A DNA stretch of 64,000 nt from Deroplatys truncata (GCA_030765065.1 CM060990.1:668824118-668888117); one strand, 5' to 3'; positions 47,225-59,530 are shown, counted from the stretch's first letter. Made by a program: numbers and translations. The notes: generated from the sequence alone by a model not told the origin.

Positions 47225-47745
47225 TGGCTCCATACACCAAATATCCCAGTAAATAAATTCTAAGTATTGTGACTGTCCAGTTCTCACCTACACTTCACCA
47301 ATGTGATTTAGTTCAGTTTTCACTGTCACTTCACTAAGTTCTCATTGTCACTTAGCTTAGTTTTCGCAATGCAGCGGAGTAATGAAATACCCGCTTCACT
47401 CGCTAGGGAGTCGAATACAAGAGCTCTCTAATCTCCTGCAGCAGCACTCACTGTACGTCACACAGTCGTCACAAACTCACTCGGAGAACAGCACTTATTA
47501 GCTGCATCAGAAACGCACTCAGTGTCTCACTTACTGACTCACTCACAAACACGCTCGCTTATGTACAAGTGCAACAGCTTCTGGAATGTTTGCATGGAGA
47601 GGAAACAAGCATCCAGAACTATCTGGTTATCTCTCGATAGCGCTTCTGGTATTTACGCCAGGCGAGAGCTTCTACTTATCTCTAGGTATCTCTCCAACTG
47701 GCCAGTCGATCGGCGCCATCCTCTCGCTAAGCTTTGGCCCTGGAA
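47225..47745 (-). repeat. Dispersed repeat J, copy 3
   Basis: Long parallel to 24960-25420: 'gatttagttcag', 'gagtcgaatacaagagctctctaatct', 'gcatcagaaacgcac', 'ctctccaactggccagtcg' and 'ggcgccatcc'. On the minus strand a TACATAAGCGAG box is followed by GAGTCAGTAAGTGAG. It abuts the foldback MITE at 47753. Two short plus-strand frames here are repeat shadows. Confidence 0.6.
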
Positions 47746-47752
47746 CAATATA

Positions 47753-48100
47753 CAGGGTGGACCAATCAAGTTGAGATTGTAAAATATATCCTAAACTAAG
47801 CGTTGTTGAAAGAAATGTCTTTAATGAAACTTCCTTGATATTATGGGGAAAGTAAATCCATTAGTCGTGTTTCGTTTGGAGGACGTTATGATAGTCATTT
47901 CAGGACAAAATTAATTTTTTTAAATGGGAACGTACAATTAGGATCAAATTATTTGACCCTAAAATATCCATTACGAAGTCCTATCATTAAAAGACTACTA
48001 ATGGCATTTACTTTCCCCCATAACATCAAGCAACGTTTATTCAAGACATTTATTTCTACAACGCTTAACTCAAAAGGGTGGACTTAAATGGTCCACCCTG
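47753..48100. mobile_element. Foldback MITE family H, complete copy with TA duplication
   Basis: The ends are CAGGGTGGACC and GGTCCACCCTG, flanked by TA on both sides (47751-47752 and 48101-48102). Inverted arms of about 150 bp cover most of its 348 bp. TA target and CAGGGTG ends suggest mobilisation by a Tc1/mariner-type transposase. No coding capacity. Confidence 0.85.
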
Positions 48101-48102
48101 TA

Positions 48103-50780
48103 TTATGTTTTTCACTTATACTTGAACCTAAATATAGAAATGTCAGGTTACTAATATAAGCAGTAGATTTTTCTTAACTCTCCAATTTTTCAACGCCTCA
48201 CGTGTCCTTACTGATCTAGAAAATTTTGGAAAATTTTCGAATACAAATAAATATCAGAAATCAAGTCAATAATCTTCGCTTTGAGTGTTTGAAGCTTTAC
48301 TTTAATGTTCTGGGCACAATGCATATAAGCGCATTACTAATGTACGTACCATGAAACTCCAGTAAATGTAATATATCAACGGTGAAAACACATTATAAAA
48401 GCCTTTATTAATTACTTATTTTTATTTTTAATTATTTTATGTAGAAGATAATAACTCAGGCTTAAATCTATTAGTGTTTAAGTGAGGTATGTATAATTTG
48501 TTAAATTCCTCATATATAAAATAAATGTCTGATGTGTCACGCTCACACCACATTCTCAACTTATTGAAACTTCCACATGCTCCTTTATATATTATGCATT
48601 AATATAAAAACTAATTTAGTTATTCACTTTACGTCACCTATAATATCCTTTCTACTAGAAATAATCTCCAGTTAAGCAATATGGATTTAGTTGCATGCAA
48701 ATATTAAAAACAAAATAAAACTTTACGGATACCGTGTGTCATTCCTATTACTAATGAATTCATGCGGGAACAAATTCATAATCACATATTTTTCTAACAT
48801 GCTGTATAGGTACTATATGGCAGTTCAACTTGAATAAATTTAAGGACGTGATAACGGATATTTAGAAAATGGCTAATGCTACGGAAAGGTTATTTTATAT
48901 TAACTATATTTCAATAAGCTAGCATTATTCTTATAGTACGTTTTTGTGTTATGATTTACCACTTATATAAATTTCATTAAATACTAGAGGGCGTCACAGG
49001 CTACTTGCACAACAGTCAAGGCGAACAATTTATTTTAGTCGTGCAAATGCCGTGAACGTATAGCATTTTAATGAAAATCATTGGAGCTATTTGAAATCTT
49101 CGTGTGGAGTTTAATTCCAAGTGTGGTATTTATCTGAGGTTTCCTATAGAGTTATGCTGCTCTCTCTCTCTCTCATACATACACGGGAAATTTTATACTT
49201 TTCGGTTCAGGGAAATAAAAACGTGTATTTGAAGTGATAACTTGAAATCCAATTTTATAACACTTACCTACTCTAACTACCATAGGTAAGTTATCTAAAA
49301 ATCTATAAAACATATCAGTACTATCAGAATTCCAAAATTCATTATTATCATGAAGTGCCTTCCTAGCCAATCAAGCAGAGATTTTTCTTTTAAAATGTGA
49401 TAAATTCAGTAAAAATGAATTTGACTGAATCTTGTTGGCGACCTTAGCAGACACAGTCTAAAACTGGACATTGGTAAAGACATGTTAAATACATTCATAT
49501 ATGTCTAGTGGCATGAGTGTTGGTATCACAAAAGGAATACATTTAAAACACAAAAAAAATTATAAAATGTAAAATCACGTGACAACCACAGTACAACGGA
49601 TGAGCCAAAAGGGTTCCAGCAAGGTAGTGTCACAACACATAAGCTAGAATTTTCATAGAAGCTGTGTGTCACGTGTCGGCTTTTTGAGAATGAAGTAATC
49701 AACTCATTTCGAAAGTGAAGACCTTATGTGATCACTAAGATGCCCAGATTTCTCTGTTTGTGACTACTTTCTCTGGAGGTATTTTATGAGCAAGATTTAT
49801 TTAAACTGTTCACAAATTTTTATAGACAATATTTACAGATAAATGAATGCTACTCCAGTTGAAATGTTACAAAAGGCTATCTTTCGGTGACAAATATCGC
49901 AGGTTGTCAGACTGTTGTTGCATAAATGAAGGTCATTTCTGCGACATAGTTTTCAAGAAATGAAAATTTTTTCTTTGTTGGATATAGCGGTACATTATTG
50001 GTATTCACCTCATACATTTTTAAACTACATCAATGTTATAATTAATGGTTACACTTGTAAACATTTGGTTTCATTGACCTTGTCCTTGAGCAAAAGTTCA
50101 TGTTCAAATTATATTTGTTTAGTGTTTGAAGAAAACGGTTCTATATATCGAATGAGTAATCTGAATTACTTCGTTGTTTACAACGTAATGTTGCTTTATT
50201 TTTTGCATATATGATTTTTTTTGCTTATTGTATCCTGTATTGTGTATCTGGATGCAACCATTACGTAAAAATATTTTAATAGGCATAAGTTATAATGAAA
50301 ATCAGATTAGAATTGTCTACTAACCAACAATTTAACCTTGTTTTTAAAACTACTTATACTTAGTCTTAAAACAGTCTGGAAGAATATTAAAGATTTTAGA
50401 CCAGCATATTAAAAATTATCCAAGGTTTTGCTTAATTATAAATAAAAATGTTCTAAATCTTTAAAGATTTACGTCAGAAAGCTTTAAAATAGGTGTATAA
50501 TGAGCAACACAGCAGTTAATGACTTAAAATTTGATTTTGAGGTTTCAAAGCAAACACAACATTGGAAAAATTATCCCAAAACACTAACGCCATGGAGTAT
50601 GACACTATCACTAACTTTACTAGAGAAATTGTGTGACCTTTTAACGAAGAAAGAGCAAAATAACCCGAATTCTACATTGCAGACAAATGAATTGATCCTA
50701 AAATTTATTTTCACTTAAGTGAAGAATTGTAGGCAGCAATACACGGAGTCGAGAAGACAACGTTATTTGGCAGACGTTCG
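48103..50780. other. AT-rich sequence with a diverged family-I-like part
   Basis: 'ttaatgaaaatcattggagctatttgaaatcttcgtgtg' and a CTCTCT/CATA tract (49060-49185) recall family I. A 72-codon frame (50500-50718) and an 84-codon frame (49960-50214) show no recognisable domain. Confidence 0.4.
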
Positions 50781-51130
50781 ATGGCATGTTTGTTTTTGTT
50801 GTGCTGAACGGAAGCGAAGAAGCGTCAGCGTGTCTAGTGCATCTTGACGAGAGAGAGCAGCACATTCCAGGGGTTTGCCCCCGCTGTGGCCACAGTCCGC
50901 GGGGAGCCCCAACATTCTCCTCACCTGACCACTACCACCAACCATTAAGAGCCAAATTACCCTTCTCAGCGGCAGCCACCGCCACCACCGCCGCTACTAC
51001 TACTACAGCCACCACCACCACCGCACCATGTCCAAGTCGGGGAAGGTTGAGGGTTCACGACGAGACATCTTCTTATCCTCGCCTCTCCTCACCTCCTTCC
51101 AATGCCGGTGAGGGTCCAGGAAGCGAGTAG
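50780..51130 (+). other. GC-rich island with CCG/ACC triplet run
   Basis: Base composition changes sharply from AT-rich flanks to GC-rich. It includes an ACC/GCC/ACT triplet run at about 50970-51025. Such islands in AT-rich insect DNA often mark 5' exons. An alternative frame (50786-51130) reads Ala/Thr-rich across the triplet run and is less credible than the ATG at 51028. Confidence 0.5.
51028..51107 (+). CDS. Candidate first coding exon, product unknown
   Basis: ATG at 51028 sits in a good start context (CGCACCATGT) at the end of a GC-rich leader. The frame gives about 26 residues beginning MSKSGKVEGSRRD, followed by a Leu/Ser-rich stretch. It then meets GCCG|GTGAGG at 51107/51108, a fair 5' splice donor. 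Without splicing the frame stops at TGA 51109-51111. That the stop falls inside the putative intron supports splicing only weakly. No second exon can be identified downstream in the window and I recognise no family. A non-coding CpG-rich repeat is the alternative. Confidence 0.3.
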
Positions 51131-51635
51131 GAAGGGGAAGTCCGCCAATAGCTTCGTGTATCTGATACCTCAATGCCATTTGAGCCAATGTTTACCTCCG
51201 GAGTAGAATTTATTTACTATCTTCAACTTCTTTCCCTCTTTCAAAGTATGTGAAATTTGAAAATCTCAGATAAGCTAAGATTAGAAGCCCTATTCCACCA
51301 ACGTTAACCTGCTAAATTAATGACCCATTATCTCAGGAGCTATTTATGACGTCAGACTGAAATTTTTACATATGTAAATACATGCCTTTTACGTTCTCTG
51401 CTCTACTTTTACACAATAAGTTTTTTATTAAGGAAGATACCATTCTTTCTCAATTAAAACATCATCAGCAACTATTTTTAAACACTAATCAACAAGTTAC
51501 TAACACCAAAATGGATCTACCACTACACTCATGGATTGTTATCGTCTTTTTTCTTATATAAAGTTCCCTTGTTTTACCCAGTTTGTGCTGTTTTCGTTAC
51601 AGCTTATTACCGCCTTTACACAACACATAGACACA
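51131..51635. other. Unassigned sequence
   Basis: No supported feature. If the exon at 51028 is real, this is intron. Confidence 0.4.
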
Positions 51636-51737
51636 CACAAACACCCATGCCCATGGCGGGATTCGAACCCGCAACTCTCAGCTTGGCGGAGCGCTGGAGC
51701 TATGCACTCTAGCGACCACGGCTACGAGGGCCGGCAT
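51636..51737 (-). mobile_element. tRNA-derived SINE family B
   Basis: Minus strand: 'GCCGGCCCTCGTAGCCGTGG', an A-box-like TAGCCGTGGTCGC, then B box GGGTTCGAATCCCGCC, 'atgggcatgggtg' and a GTGT tail. It is well preserved. The short plus frame over it is a shadow. Confidence 0.85.
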
Positions 51738-52147
51738 ATCTTAAAATTTAATTTAGCTATCTTCAAGGAAAACGTGTAGTTTAAACCAGAAACTTCAGAA
51801 AAATCTGCCCAAAGCAAAAAATGGATTAAATATAATTTCGTATATTTACAAAGAAAGAAACCACATGGCTTGGGCACACAGAAGCTGCCATACTTTACAG
51901 TAGTACCAATTTGTAGAGCAAAACTTCCCCCAAAAGATGGGCTATGTTTACCACCCTACTCCAAAGTGTAAGGTTTATGATTTCTTACTGTAAAATGGTG
52001 GAACATTCAGAGTAAATAATGCAGTACCATTTCAAAAATATAATTACCTTGTCCAAAATAATAAAATATATCAAATTTAAGAGAAAATTCCAGTTTATAA
52101 CACTCCACAAGAAGCAAAAAAATATTTCTTGCTATAACGCGGTAACG
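51738..52147. other. Unassigned AT-rich sequence
   Basis: Nothing recognised. Confidence 0.45.
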
Positions 52148-52449
52148 TGTGTTACTCACATTCGGGAGGACCTGGGTTCGATTCTCAGCTGCCGCCCAAT
52201 CTGACCCATCGATTTTCGTGGTTTCCCGGAGTCGGCAGGCGAATGCTGGTGTGGTTTCTTCTCTATCATGATTTCTTTTCCAACATTTCTATCTCCTTCC
52301 CTTTCCTTCTCATTTTTAGGTGTGCTTCTAGGTTACGTGGTGTTTGGCGGTGAAGGACAGATGGCGCGGATGCATGTTCAATGGACACCAGAGGACTGTT
52401 TGATTGATGGGTCGTTCATCGCCCTCTCTCGGCGGCTCCAGCAATCGGA
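52148..52449 (+). mobile_element. SINE family C, copy 5, cut by an F LTR
   Basis: B box GGGTTCGATTC at about 52173, 'atttcgtggtttcccggagtcggcaggcgaatgctgg' in a close variant, then the C body to 'gcggctccagcaatcgga'. The family-F LTR begins at 52450, so the LTR inserted into this SINE or truncated it. Confidence 0.8.
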
Positions 52450-53328
52450 TGAGGCAGTATTTTTAACACTTAAATAATTTCAGTCAAATTATATAATATA
52501 TAAATTCAATAACAGCCCGCCTTATAGCAATATGTGTATGTAACAATATATAAAAAGTGTATATTACAATCATTGTATATATTTGTATTATTGTACCCAT
52601 GTGTAATAATGTTATGTGAACATATTACGTAATTTAATAATGCAGGAGCTGTGAGAAATAGGTTAAAAGTTGATAACAATGAGGTAACTATGAGGTAATC
52701 TTGAATTTGAAGGTTTAACAATACTACTTGTGATTCTTGGAAGCAATAATGTAATTTTAGTGACAGTTTATAAAAATAGCCAATCAACAAGCAGATAAAG
52801 CTTTAGTTAAATGAAGGTGTTCTATTGGATTAGGAATAGCCAATCAGAGACTTGAAATACAGAAATTTACAAGTTTAGGCGGTTGAAATCATTTCAGTTG
52901 CCTGCAGACAGTGTTTGTAACCGAATGCGAGATGCGTCCTCGAGAGATTTAATACATATTCGTGTGAGACGAAAAATAAGTTTACGTGTTAAAAAGTACA
53001 AGTAATTAATAAAAGAATCTCACGGCTCTGTATCAGTGAAGTGTTATTTAAGTCGTATCAAGTATTAATAAAAGGAGTGAACTAAAATTATAACCTGTGT
53101 AGGCCTACATTCTTCAGTCGCACCACAATCCTGGCAAGACATCCATGTCTCTATAAAATAAATACTGGCGCAGCCGAGGCAAACATAAATATTAAATATT
53201 TAAAGAAACAGTTAAATTACAAAGTTAATATTTTTTTTTTAAACTTGGGGCAAAGGCCACCTGAAAGTACATTTGGGGTGAAGGCTACCGGAAACTGTTT
53301 ACTATACGTGTGGTTGCAACGAATTTCA
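52450..53328 (+). mobile_element. LTR-like repeat family F, copy 6
   Basis: Starts TGAGGCAGTATTTTTAACAC. CCAAT cluster at about 52778-52848, Inr-like 'tttcagttgcctgcag' near 52895, and 'actggcgcagccgagg' near 53162. It ends GCAACGAATTTCA. The leader AGTTCGGTTCCCCAACAG continues to about 53375. Confidence 0.75.
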
Positions 53329-53375
53329 AGTTCGGTTCCCCAACAGTTGAAATACAATACAACTCCTACTTCACG

Positions 53376-53825
53376 GACGAGCTTGGAAATGCTAGGGACC
53401 TCTACGCATCTCTGTGGCCTGTAGCCTACTGTTGTTCCTACTCCTCGCGCGAAGCGATCTGCACTATATTTCATTTTTACCACACTGCAGCATAACTAGC
53501 ATGCCAGTATATGTTTTCATAATGCTATACTATCTGTCATGTACAGAATATAGACAAGTTCAGTTTTGGAAATATTTATTTTTGTAAACAAAGACCAGAT
53601 AATATCTTCGCTGCTAATGTTCGGCGAGAAAAGTCTGAAATGTTTAGAAACGACTGAGTGGTCACTCGTAGCCACATATTCGTAAATTTCACGAAAATGA
53701 CACCTTTGCTAAAATTATAGTGTTCTTATAATCGCTTCAGATGGGCTATAGATTTTTATATACCGTGCACATGGGACCCTAGTAACTTAATAATTTGGGA
53801 TAATAGTTATTAGAATTGTTACCAA
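53376..53825. other. Unassigned sequence
   Basis: No recognised feature apart from the end of the F leader. Confidence 0.4.
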
Positions 53826-54135
53826 AGGGATGGTTCAGGTGGTGGCATCTGAGGCACGATTTGGGAGTTACCAGGTTCCAAACCAGGTGTCCGACCTTTC
53901 TGACTAAGATTATTCAGGGTTTTTCGTGATCTCTTGGTACATGCTCAGGTGAATTCTTGCGTACCATAAAGTTTTCTTTTTATTTCATTTCCCGTAACAA
54001 GATGCACAATCCGGAGAAGCTAGGGACCCGGCTGCGCTGTATCTGCCGCCATCAGATCTAGCCGCCCTTGCTTCTTCAGCTCATTCCTACCTCCCAGAGT
54101 TGAGTAACTTCAATAGGCCTGAACCTAACCACAGT
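53826..54135 (+). mobile_element. SINE family C, copy 6 (diverged)
   Basis: 'gatggttcaggtggtggcatctgaggcacg' (A-box half), 'accaggttccaaaccaggtg' (decayed B box) and the body 'gggtttttcgtgatctcttggtacatgctcaggtgaattc' and 'ctagggacccggctg'. It is older than copies 1 and 7. Confidence 0.6.
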
Positions 54136-54584
54136 GTTTAAACTGTGAATCGTTACTTCAGAAACCCTATTAGAATTATTATAATAGCTAGAATAGTATT
54201 ATTTTTAACATCATTATATGCAGTCCTTAGAAATCACGTAACTAATCTCTAATGAAATAATTAATTTCGTAAATGCAATATAGGCAATTGTATATATTAA
54301 AAAACAACGCCTTAAAACATGAAAATGCGTGGTTTGCACAAGAATTCAAGAACCCTTATAAGTTTTCCAGAAAAGAAGGAAGAACTGTTCTTAGTATTCG
54401 TGTCACATGGAGAACAAAACTATCTTAGGTCTAGAACGCTTCCTTCCAAAATTTTCTTTTCCAATTATTTCATTTCATGTATCACCAATGTATCATCTGT
54501 GGTGACGTATGTATTAAGAGCGCGTTAAGCACTATTAAAAATAAAAGTTACTGGGTTTATTTTGATTGGCGTGACTGGCGGCCG

Positions 54585-54655
54585 CTGGACCGATTAACAG
54601 GTATCGGAATGAAAGACCTCGCTCTCCAATAGCTTAGCCCACGCGGCTACGGAGG
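54585..54655 (-). mobile_element. Degenerate tRNA-like segment
   Basis: Minus strand: CCCTCCGTAGCCGCGTGGGCTAAGC resembles an A box and D arm. The B box (TTTCATTCCG) is decayed. Weak SINE-head call. Confidence 0.4.
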
Positions 54656-54959
54656 GTAACGGCATTTGTAGTAAAATCTAACTTGTTTTGGATGTGTATA
54701 TTGTGAATAGTTTTATTCGAAGCTATTATGCTGAGTGTGCTTACTGTGTGCAGTTGTCATGGTGTAACACTACAGAAGAGGGTGTATTTGTGCTTTTTTT
54801 TATAGAACAAAGTCGCATTTGGACTGTCAGCTTGAATAGCATTCCCTGGTGCTATCGTTCATAAAAAAACCTACAATTTGGAGGTTGTTAAAGAAACTAA
54901 TATAAATTTTATAATAATCCTTTAAATCATCCTATGTTAATATATGTTGGAATAAACAT

Positions 54960-55085
54960 ATGTTAGAAAGTGGATTCAGACCTCAAAATGCAATGTCACC
55001 GCCGGGACTCTAATCACGGAACTTCGGTAGCTCTGATTGAGCTACCATGGCGATATGTCTGTAGGAGAATTAAAATTTCCCATAT
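54960..55085 (-). mobile_element. SINE family E-related, degenerate
   Basis: 'atgcaatgtcaccgccgggactctaatcacgg' and 'gagctaccatggcgatatg' parallel the B-box and A-box ends of family E, with a shortened middle. Confidence 0.5.
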
Positions 55086-55793
55086 AATTCATTACAGTAA
55101 ATAAATAAATAAAATAATCTTTGGAAAAGCCCACGAATTTCTACAAATTCCGAAACAAGCGAACGTTATAAAACGAAAACCTCAGTAATTAAGAAATCTT
55201 TCTTAGCTTGAAAATTGTCTGCTGCCACAGCCCAGTGTTCCGAAGGTCAGTCAACTACTCACAAATATGCTTTATAACCTTACTTTTCTCATTACTTAAT
55301 ATTATGCCATTAGACTTTTTCTGCGCATAAATAAAAATTTATTATATTTATGGAATTAGAAAGCTTGGCCTGAACCAACTTTCTGAATATATTTTTATTT
55401 AGAAACTTAAAACATAAAACAGTCAGATTTTTTGTAGCTTTCACAGCGTAGTGTAATAGCGTAGTGTATCTCTAATAATGTACCTGTGGTTTAAATAAAT
55501 TCAGAAAAAAAGTGAGAAAGATATATAATATTTTAAAACTATTTACCAACTCCACACTTTAACCACCAACGTAGGTAACAAAATACATCTCTGGTGGTAC
55601 AAACATAACAAAACATGAATAGTTGTTTGTTTCTTGGCGTGCGATGATGAAATGCACTCTTAAGAATGTAATATTATTATACAACCGTTTAACACCATAT
55701 TAAATTAGAAAATATATATTAAATGTGTATTTTAATTATACTGAATATTTGTTGCGTTTCATTAAATGGAAACTAAAACTCAAAGCTATATTT

Positions 55794-56125
55794 GGAAAGG
55801 TAGAATCAGATGGCTGAAAAATTCAATGCCATAGCCAGGATTTGAACCACGGATCTGCCGGTCTCCGTCCGGTTGCTCTAACCACTGAGCTACCATGGCA
55901 ACATGCAAACATCACATTAAATTTTCCAACTGATTCGCTTTTTCCCGGTAAACCACATGGAGATCTCTAATTGTATTGATATGCCATACCCCAATGGCGA
56001 CTTATATTCTTTGTAAGTACTTTAAGTCCCGGGCTTTATAGTCACAACCACTATTTTCAGTCATCTGATTTTATTTTTCCAACCTTGTCCAACACACAGC
56101 TTGTGTGAAAGAACAATTAATTCCA
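55794..56125 (-). mobile_element. SINE family E, complete copy with 13-bp target duplication
   Basis: It is flanked by perfect direct repeats CAAAGCTATATTT at 55781-55793 and 56126-56138. The tRNA-like part (about 55829-55900, minus strand) has A box TAGCTCAGTGG and B box GGTTCAAATCC. The two ends of the family are inverted copies: the right end ('tcagtcatctgatt..ttccaacc..gtccaacacac') is the reverse complement of the segment that starts each array unit at 709. The long A/T-edged duplication is typical of LINE-mediated insertion, so the element moved by retroposition despite its inverted ends. Confidence 0.85.
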
Positions 56126-56138
56126 CAAAGCTATATTT

Positions 56139-58619
56139 AATTTTTTTTAAATTCTAAGTCATCTTAAACTTATCATATTATATCAAACCACTCTCTGTTA
56201 TTTAATATTTATTTATAATGTTAAACAATGACGCTGAAAGAATATACAAAACTATCTAGACAGTGTATTCTCTTCATCCATCAATGTCTTCAATTGTGTT
56301 CTTCCTATGTTATACAGGATACGGAGAAACCATTGTGTAAACAATTGTAGAAGAGTAATGCAGCACCAAACTAAGCATTTTCAGGTTAGGAGCAAAGAGC
56401 CACAGATGTGGCATAACAACAAGGAGCGCTGCATGAACATAACTGAAATCTGACTTTAAGAAACATCTTCATTTTCCAGTCAAAATGAAATGTAACTCAC
56501 ACGACAGATCTGTACGTACTGTCTCAACCAATGAATACTGGTACACAATGAAAACAAACCATTACATGCGTGTACTCTACTGTACTGTACTCTTTGTACT
56601 GAACAAGACGAGAATTCGGTATGATACCATAATTATTAACGGACTGATAAGAATAATTAAATACAGAGGTGATAGTAAGAGAGATATATAATTACAATAA
56701 ATAATTTCCAGATATTAAATCAAAGTATAATGTAGTAAGCCTGAGTTAAAATATTTATCAAAGGAGGTCATTAACGTCATATAAGACAGCCACGTAGCAG
56801 TCGAAGTAAGAAAAACACATCAGTACAATGATTCCTAGAAACCAGTTAGGAGTTGATTTTAGTACGTTAGCAGTCACACAGGGCAATTCTGTAAATTAGA
56901 GAGACAAAAGAAATTCTGAGAAAAAGCGAAAGGTGAGTTAGTAGCAGTCAGAGATGCACATGAACAGAGTTTGATATTGGCCCGCTCGCGCAAGATGTAA
57001 AGTTGGAAGGGGAAACATGTAGGTGGAGATAAAGGGAATGAAGGCTTGCAGTTTTAAATCAGAGAGTTAGTCTCTCTGGTACCGGCACGTTCGTGCACAC
57101 AGTCGTGCATACATCAGTGACTCTGTACCGCTACCGGTACGTATTGCTCGTGTGATATTTTAACCACCCAGTGATGCGCTTGTGTGAGTAAGATTTTGCG
57201 GCTATTGCGAGAGGTTTGCCGATCTGCATTTTAGCGACTCAGGGCAAGTTACGCTTCTAGGTTCTTTTATTCTGGAAACAGTTATTTCAAATCGTAAAAT
57301 TCATACTGCAGAAGTTAGCAGGTATGATAATTCAGTTGTTACAATTTCGAGTAGTGTGATTTCAATATTTATCCTGAAACGGTCATCAAGCCGCTTAAAA
57401 TGTTCAAGTATCAGATCGCATTAAATTTCTCATTCAATTTAAACTGGTGTTATCCTTTAAAAGTATGCCCACGCATATCCTGAGAGAAAGGTCTCCTAGA
57501 TTACCACTTGAGCAGCTGGCGCACGAGTCAACAGAACGAGCTACGAGCTACGAGATTGCGGCAGCAGAATCAACAACGAAGCAGATTAAGTAAACTGCTT
57601 CAAAACTGGCGACCATCGTTCTCGCATCAGGTATTACCGTACCATCAGTAGGGTTCAAAACACATATGCAGCATCGGACATCACACACACCTAACGACAG
57701 TGACTGTTACTGTACAAGAGTGCATTTTGTTTACATTCGACACGCCACAAACAGGTTTTATAATCGGAGACTTTAACCTGACGGATTTAATGTTGACGCA
57801 CGTAGCACAGTAAAAAAGCTTCTGTGACCCTTTGTTCCTTTCCTCAAAATGCTTATATTGGTAGTGCCCACTCAACAGTTTTCTGCACAGACTATACTTA
57901 ATGCGCTGTGATGGTACTGATCATGTAGACCATAAAATATCGTATAGAGTGCTTGACTCTGTGCGTGATCTTGCTATGCGGTATTATTGCCTCAACAGTT
58001 TTAGTGCTTATTGTCCGAAGTGAAGGACAGGACAAACACAGAGACACAGAGGCGGCAGGAAGAAGACTGCAAGAATGAAAAAAGTGGCTCCTGGGAAGAA
58101 TTATGGCGGTACGCCCAAACAAATCGAAGAGTGAATTTCCCTTCTCTATTCGACTCAACTGCCCGGAAAATAGGGATGACCATTCGGGCAACCTGAACGC
58201 CCCCTATTCCCGATCTCATCCCCATCAAAATTCCCTCAGACCACTTGACCACTCTCAGTAAGTGCGGGGGTTCTCCAAGATAAAGAAAATTGGATTACGG
58301 AAGGATGTAAACTGCCTACCACCAAAGGTCAGAAAAATTGTTATGGCGCACAAAAGAGGATTGCCAAAGTAATTACCAGAAGTGGCCCTACAGTAAAATT
58401 TGACCCAAATTTCCAACATGCCTGTTCTCTTATTGCCTCGCAGTGCATTGTAATTAAATATATCGTTTAATATTGAGCAACAAATATTCAGCGAATAACC
58501 AGTGTTACACTTATGCACATAATTAAAATAAACGACTATTTTAGATCCATTAAATAATTAAATTTAAGTATTAAAACAGGAAGTGATTTTTGGTTTTGTA
58601 ACTATTTTCTCAGCATTGG

Positions 58620-58677
<58 letters not shown>
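56139..58677. other. 2.5 kb without a recognised element
   Basis: A moderately GC-richer part at 56980-57600 contains short hairpins ('cgttcgtgcacacagtcgtgcat') and could hold untranslated exon or regulatory DNA. Frames at 57898-58252 overlap on both strands and show no domain. An (AATAAT)n microsatellite lies at 58625-58677. Confidence 0.35.
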
Positions 58678-58985
58678 GCGTCGGGGTAGCGCAGTGGTTT
58701 CCATTCCGACTCTCGTCATGAAAGTCCGGGGTTCGATTCCCGGATCTGGGGTGGCGATATTAAGTCGGCGATATCCGCGCCTTCACCTCTCACTTGCTCA
58801 AGGCCCAACGGCAAAGCCTGTAGGTCCTTTCATTCCACCGCCATCCCCATTATCACCCTACCATCGTAGGCAACGGATTCCACTCCCTGGGTGCCTCCAC
58901 CTCAGAAATGGATCCATTCATCGCTTGGTGGAATAAAGTATTCCCGAAAGTCTTAGACCATATGGGGAGCGTTAGAAACAACAAA
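58678..58985 (+). mobile_element. tRNA-derived SINE family D
   Basis: The head GCGTCGGGGTAGCGCAGTGG has an A box (TAGCGCAGTGG). B box GGGTTCGATTCCCGG at about 58729 is perfect. The body carries 'ctcaaggcccaacgg' and 'aacggattccactccctgggtgcctcc' and ends in (GAT)n/(AAT)n. An AAT microsatellite also sits at its 5' side. One copy in this window. Confidence 0.75.
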
Positions 58986-59198
58986 GTCGATGATGATGAT
59001 AATAATAATAAATACAGCAATAAGGCATAATTGGTGTCGTAAGATTTCCCCATGTGCACTTATATTATTGTTGTGTGTTGAAATATTCTACGACTGGAAT
59101 ACACAAAGTAATACTCAACCTTGGACAAACACAGATATATAAAGGAGCGAGAGGGTAATTTACTATTCTATTCTAATATTATAAAAACGTATGTGTGT

Positions 59199-59493
59199 CG
59201 TCCTCCATGGTGTAGTGGTTATCATGATAGCCTCCAGTTCCCGAGGTCGCGGGATCAAACCCGGCGGAGGGTGATGGATTTTTTCGAGCGTAAAAATCCG
59301 TAACCATGGCTTCCTTCGGAAGGGAAGTAAAGTCGGTGTTCCCGTGTCGTATATTTTCGGCACGTAAAGGAACCTCATGCGTGATAAAGAGGCCTCTGAG
59401 CAAAATTTCCGGTCCTTCACGCCCAATATAGAATGGGACGCTAAGGAACACAGCAGTTAAAGAGCGTCCATAAATAAAACTCAATTTAATTTG
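59199..59493 (+). mobile_element. SINE family A, best-preserved copy
   Basis: Head 'CCTCCATGGTGTAGTGGTTA', B box GGGATCAAACCC, then the complete body to 'gagcgtccataaataaaactcaattt'. Near-direct repeats ACGTATGTGTGT (59187) and ACGTATGCGCGC (59494) are probably the target duplication. The two minus-strand frames over it are shadows. Confidence 0.9.
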
Positions 59494-59494
59494 A

Positions 59495-59530
59495 CGTATG
59501 CGCGCGCGCGCGTGTGTGTATGAGTGTGTG
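59495..59530. repeat. (CG)n(TG)n dinucleotide tract
   Basis: An alternating purine-pyrimidine run of CGCG then TGTG, favourable for left-handed DNA. It lies in the 3' target duplication of the family-A SINE. Confidence 0.9.
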
